From assembly GCA_003485825.1 (NCBI GenBank), contig DNHN01000226.1:1-5578 (forward strand): a stretch of DNA of 5,578 nucleotides. Direction: 5' to 3'. Made by a program: the position numbers and the translations under genes. Below are positions 5,010 to 5,578 of the stretch, piece by piece (the stretch's first letter is position 1; the number at the start of each line of letters is the position of its first letter). The DNA comes from Bacteroidota bacterium (GTDB lineage Bacteria; Bacteroidota; Bacteroidia; NS11-12g; UBA9320). Under the pieces are notes generated by a model. That model ran no database searches. It had not been told where the DNA came from and saw nothing but the letters and a program-made list of their open reading frames with translations.

Positions 5010-5578
5010 AGCTTAAAAAGCCTAAAAAATTCCACCCAATCCCAAGCGCCATCTCCTCTCCAGCAGTCGTCAAAATTATACTGGGCAATGAAGAGTAGCA
5101 CAAAAATTAAAACAGAAACAACCCATGTTATTTTAATGACAGACGGTTTCCAAAAACGCAGTAATCCGGACATGGGCAAAGCAAAAAATGCCAAATGCTC
5201 AGTAAATCCTCTATGACCAAAGCCACAACCTAAGGTAGGGGACCACCACGCCGCATAAGTAATAGTTATAGCTAAAATGTAGCCAACATATAGCATTGCT
5301 TTATAGTTCTTTTTTTGTCGCTGATTAGCTACCCAGACGAAGACTAGCAGTAGAATGGGGATATAGACTAGCACACCATTATTTGCCCCGAACCAAAACT
5401 CTAGAAGGTGTAATTTATTCCACCGATTAAAGGTCTCACCGGCATAGCTGTCTGCCAGCAAATTACCATAAGCATACTTATTATAAGCGAGCTGAAGTGC
5501 TATTGGAACTAAAGCTATAGTACTTCCAATTACTAGCCCAATTAAAGGTTTTACAAACGTTAGTTTTGGCAGGTCTTT
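5006..5578 (-). CDS. Multi-spanning membrane protein, possible GT-C-type glycosyltransferase (5' end outside window)
   Basis: The frame is open from the right edge for 190 codons to a TAA at 5006-5008, giving the C-terminal part only. The TTG at 5459-5461 is internal: 39 open codons precede it and include a membrane helix. Hydrophobic helices lie at about visible residues 11-31, 68-84, 94-111 and 148-167, with a weaker one at 129-141. Between helices sit AAWWSPTLGCGFGHRGFTEH (109-128), resembling the WxxxFGxRxxxE-type loop of some polytopic GT-C glycosyltransferases or mannosyltransferase-like proteins, and a Trp/Asp-rich tail (residues 166-181). The family call rests on this loop and topology only and is tentative; the upstream catalytic loop, which would decide it, is outside. 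The gene overlaps the convergent phosphatase gene by 4 bp, leaving no room for a terminator between them. Confidence 0.75.
   Translation of the reverse strand, partial: KDLPKLTFVKPLIGLVIGSTIALVPIALQLAYNKYAYGNLLADSYAGETFNRWNKLHLLEFWFGANNGVLVYIPILLLVFVWVANQRQKKNYKAMLYVGYILAITITYAAWWSPTLGCGFGHRGFTEHLAFFALPMSGLLRFWKPSVIKITWVVSVLIFVLLFIAQYNFDDCWRGDGAWDWVEFFRLFKL

Noticed and set aside
5010..5020. AAGCTTAAAAAG as a terminator between the convergent genes
   Set aside because: The possible stem (TTTTAA/TTAAAA) is only six A-T pairs and lies inside the membrane protein's coding sequence; too weak to call.

Overview
The window looks like ordinary chromosomal DNA from a member of the Bacteroidota, probably a marine or free-living one. 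The grounds are moderate-to-low G+C, no recognisable Shine-Dalgarno sequences before the genes, and several upstream boxes matching the Bacteroidota -7 promoter element TAnnTTTG. The asparaginyl-tRNA synthetase also carries the coiled-coil insertion I associate with this phylum. I cannot fix the class or genus from sequence alone.

Layout, left to right. The 3' part of asnS enters from the left edge (+, 1-812). It is followed by a small membrane-anchored protein gene (+, 862-1323) that is cut by one in-frame TAG at 1177-1179, yet the same frame stays convincingly coding to a TAA at 1321-1323. A short hairpin separates this from convergent folA (dihydrofolate reductase, -, 1378-1875). folA shares a 42-bp divergent promoter region with an alpha/beta hydrolase gene (+, 1918-2535, TTG start). 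That gene converges on nadC (quinolinate phosphoribosyltransferase, -, 2630-3478) across a gap filled by degenerate 7-bp repeats in opposite orientations. nadC diverges from upp (uracil phosphoribosyltransferase, +, 3539-4183, probable GTG start), and the gap between them contains four degenerate 8-bp repeats. A HAD phosphatase of the YjjG nucleotidase type follows (+, 4320-5009). Its stop codon overlaps that of a convergent multi-spanning membrane protein that runs off the right edge (-, 5006-5578).

Most recognisable genes serve translation and nucleotide or cofactor metabolism: Asn-tRNA charging, tetrahydrofolate regeneration, NAD synthesis, uracil salvage and probable pyrimidine-nucleotide clean-up. 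Orientations alternate, so most genes are probably transcribed alone; no long operon is evident. I see no tRNA, rRNA, CRISPR array, insertion sequence, toxin-antitoxin pair or defence system.

The points most worth a second look are the amber-interrupted reading frame, the two families of short periodic intergenic repeats, and the closeness of putative -7 boxes to start codons (4-8 nt), which suggests leaderless or nearly leaderless transcripts. I found no convincing new biological system.
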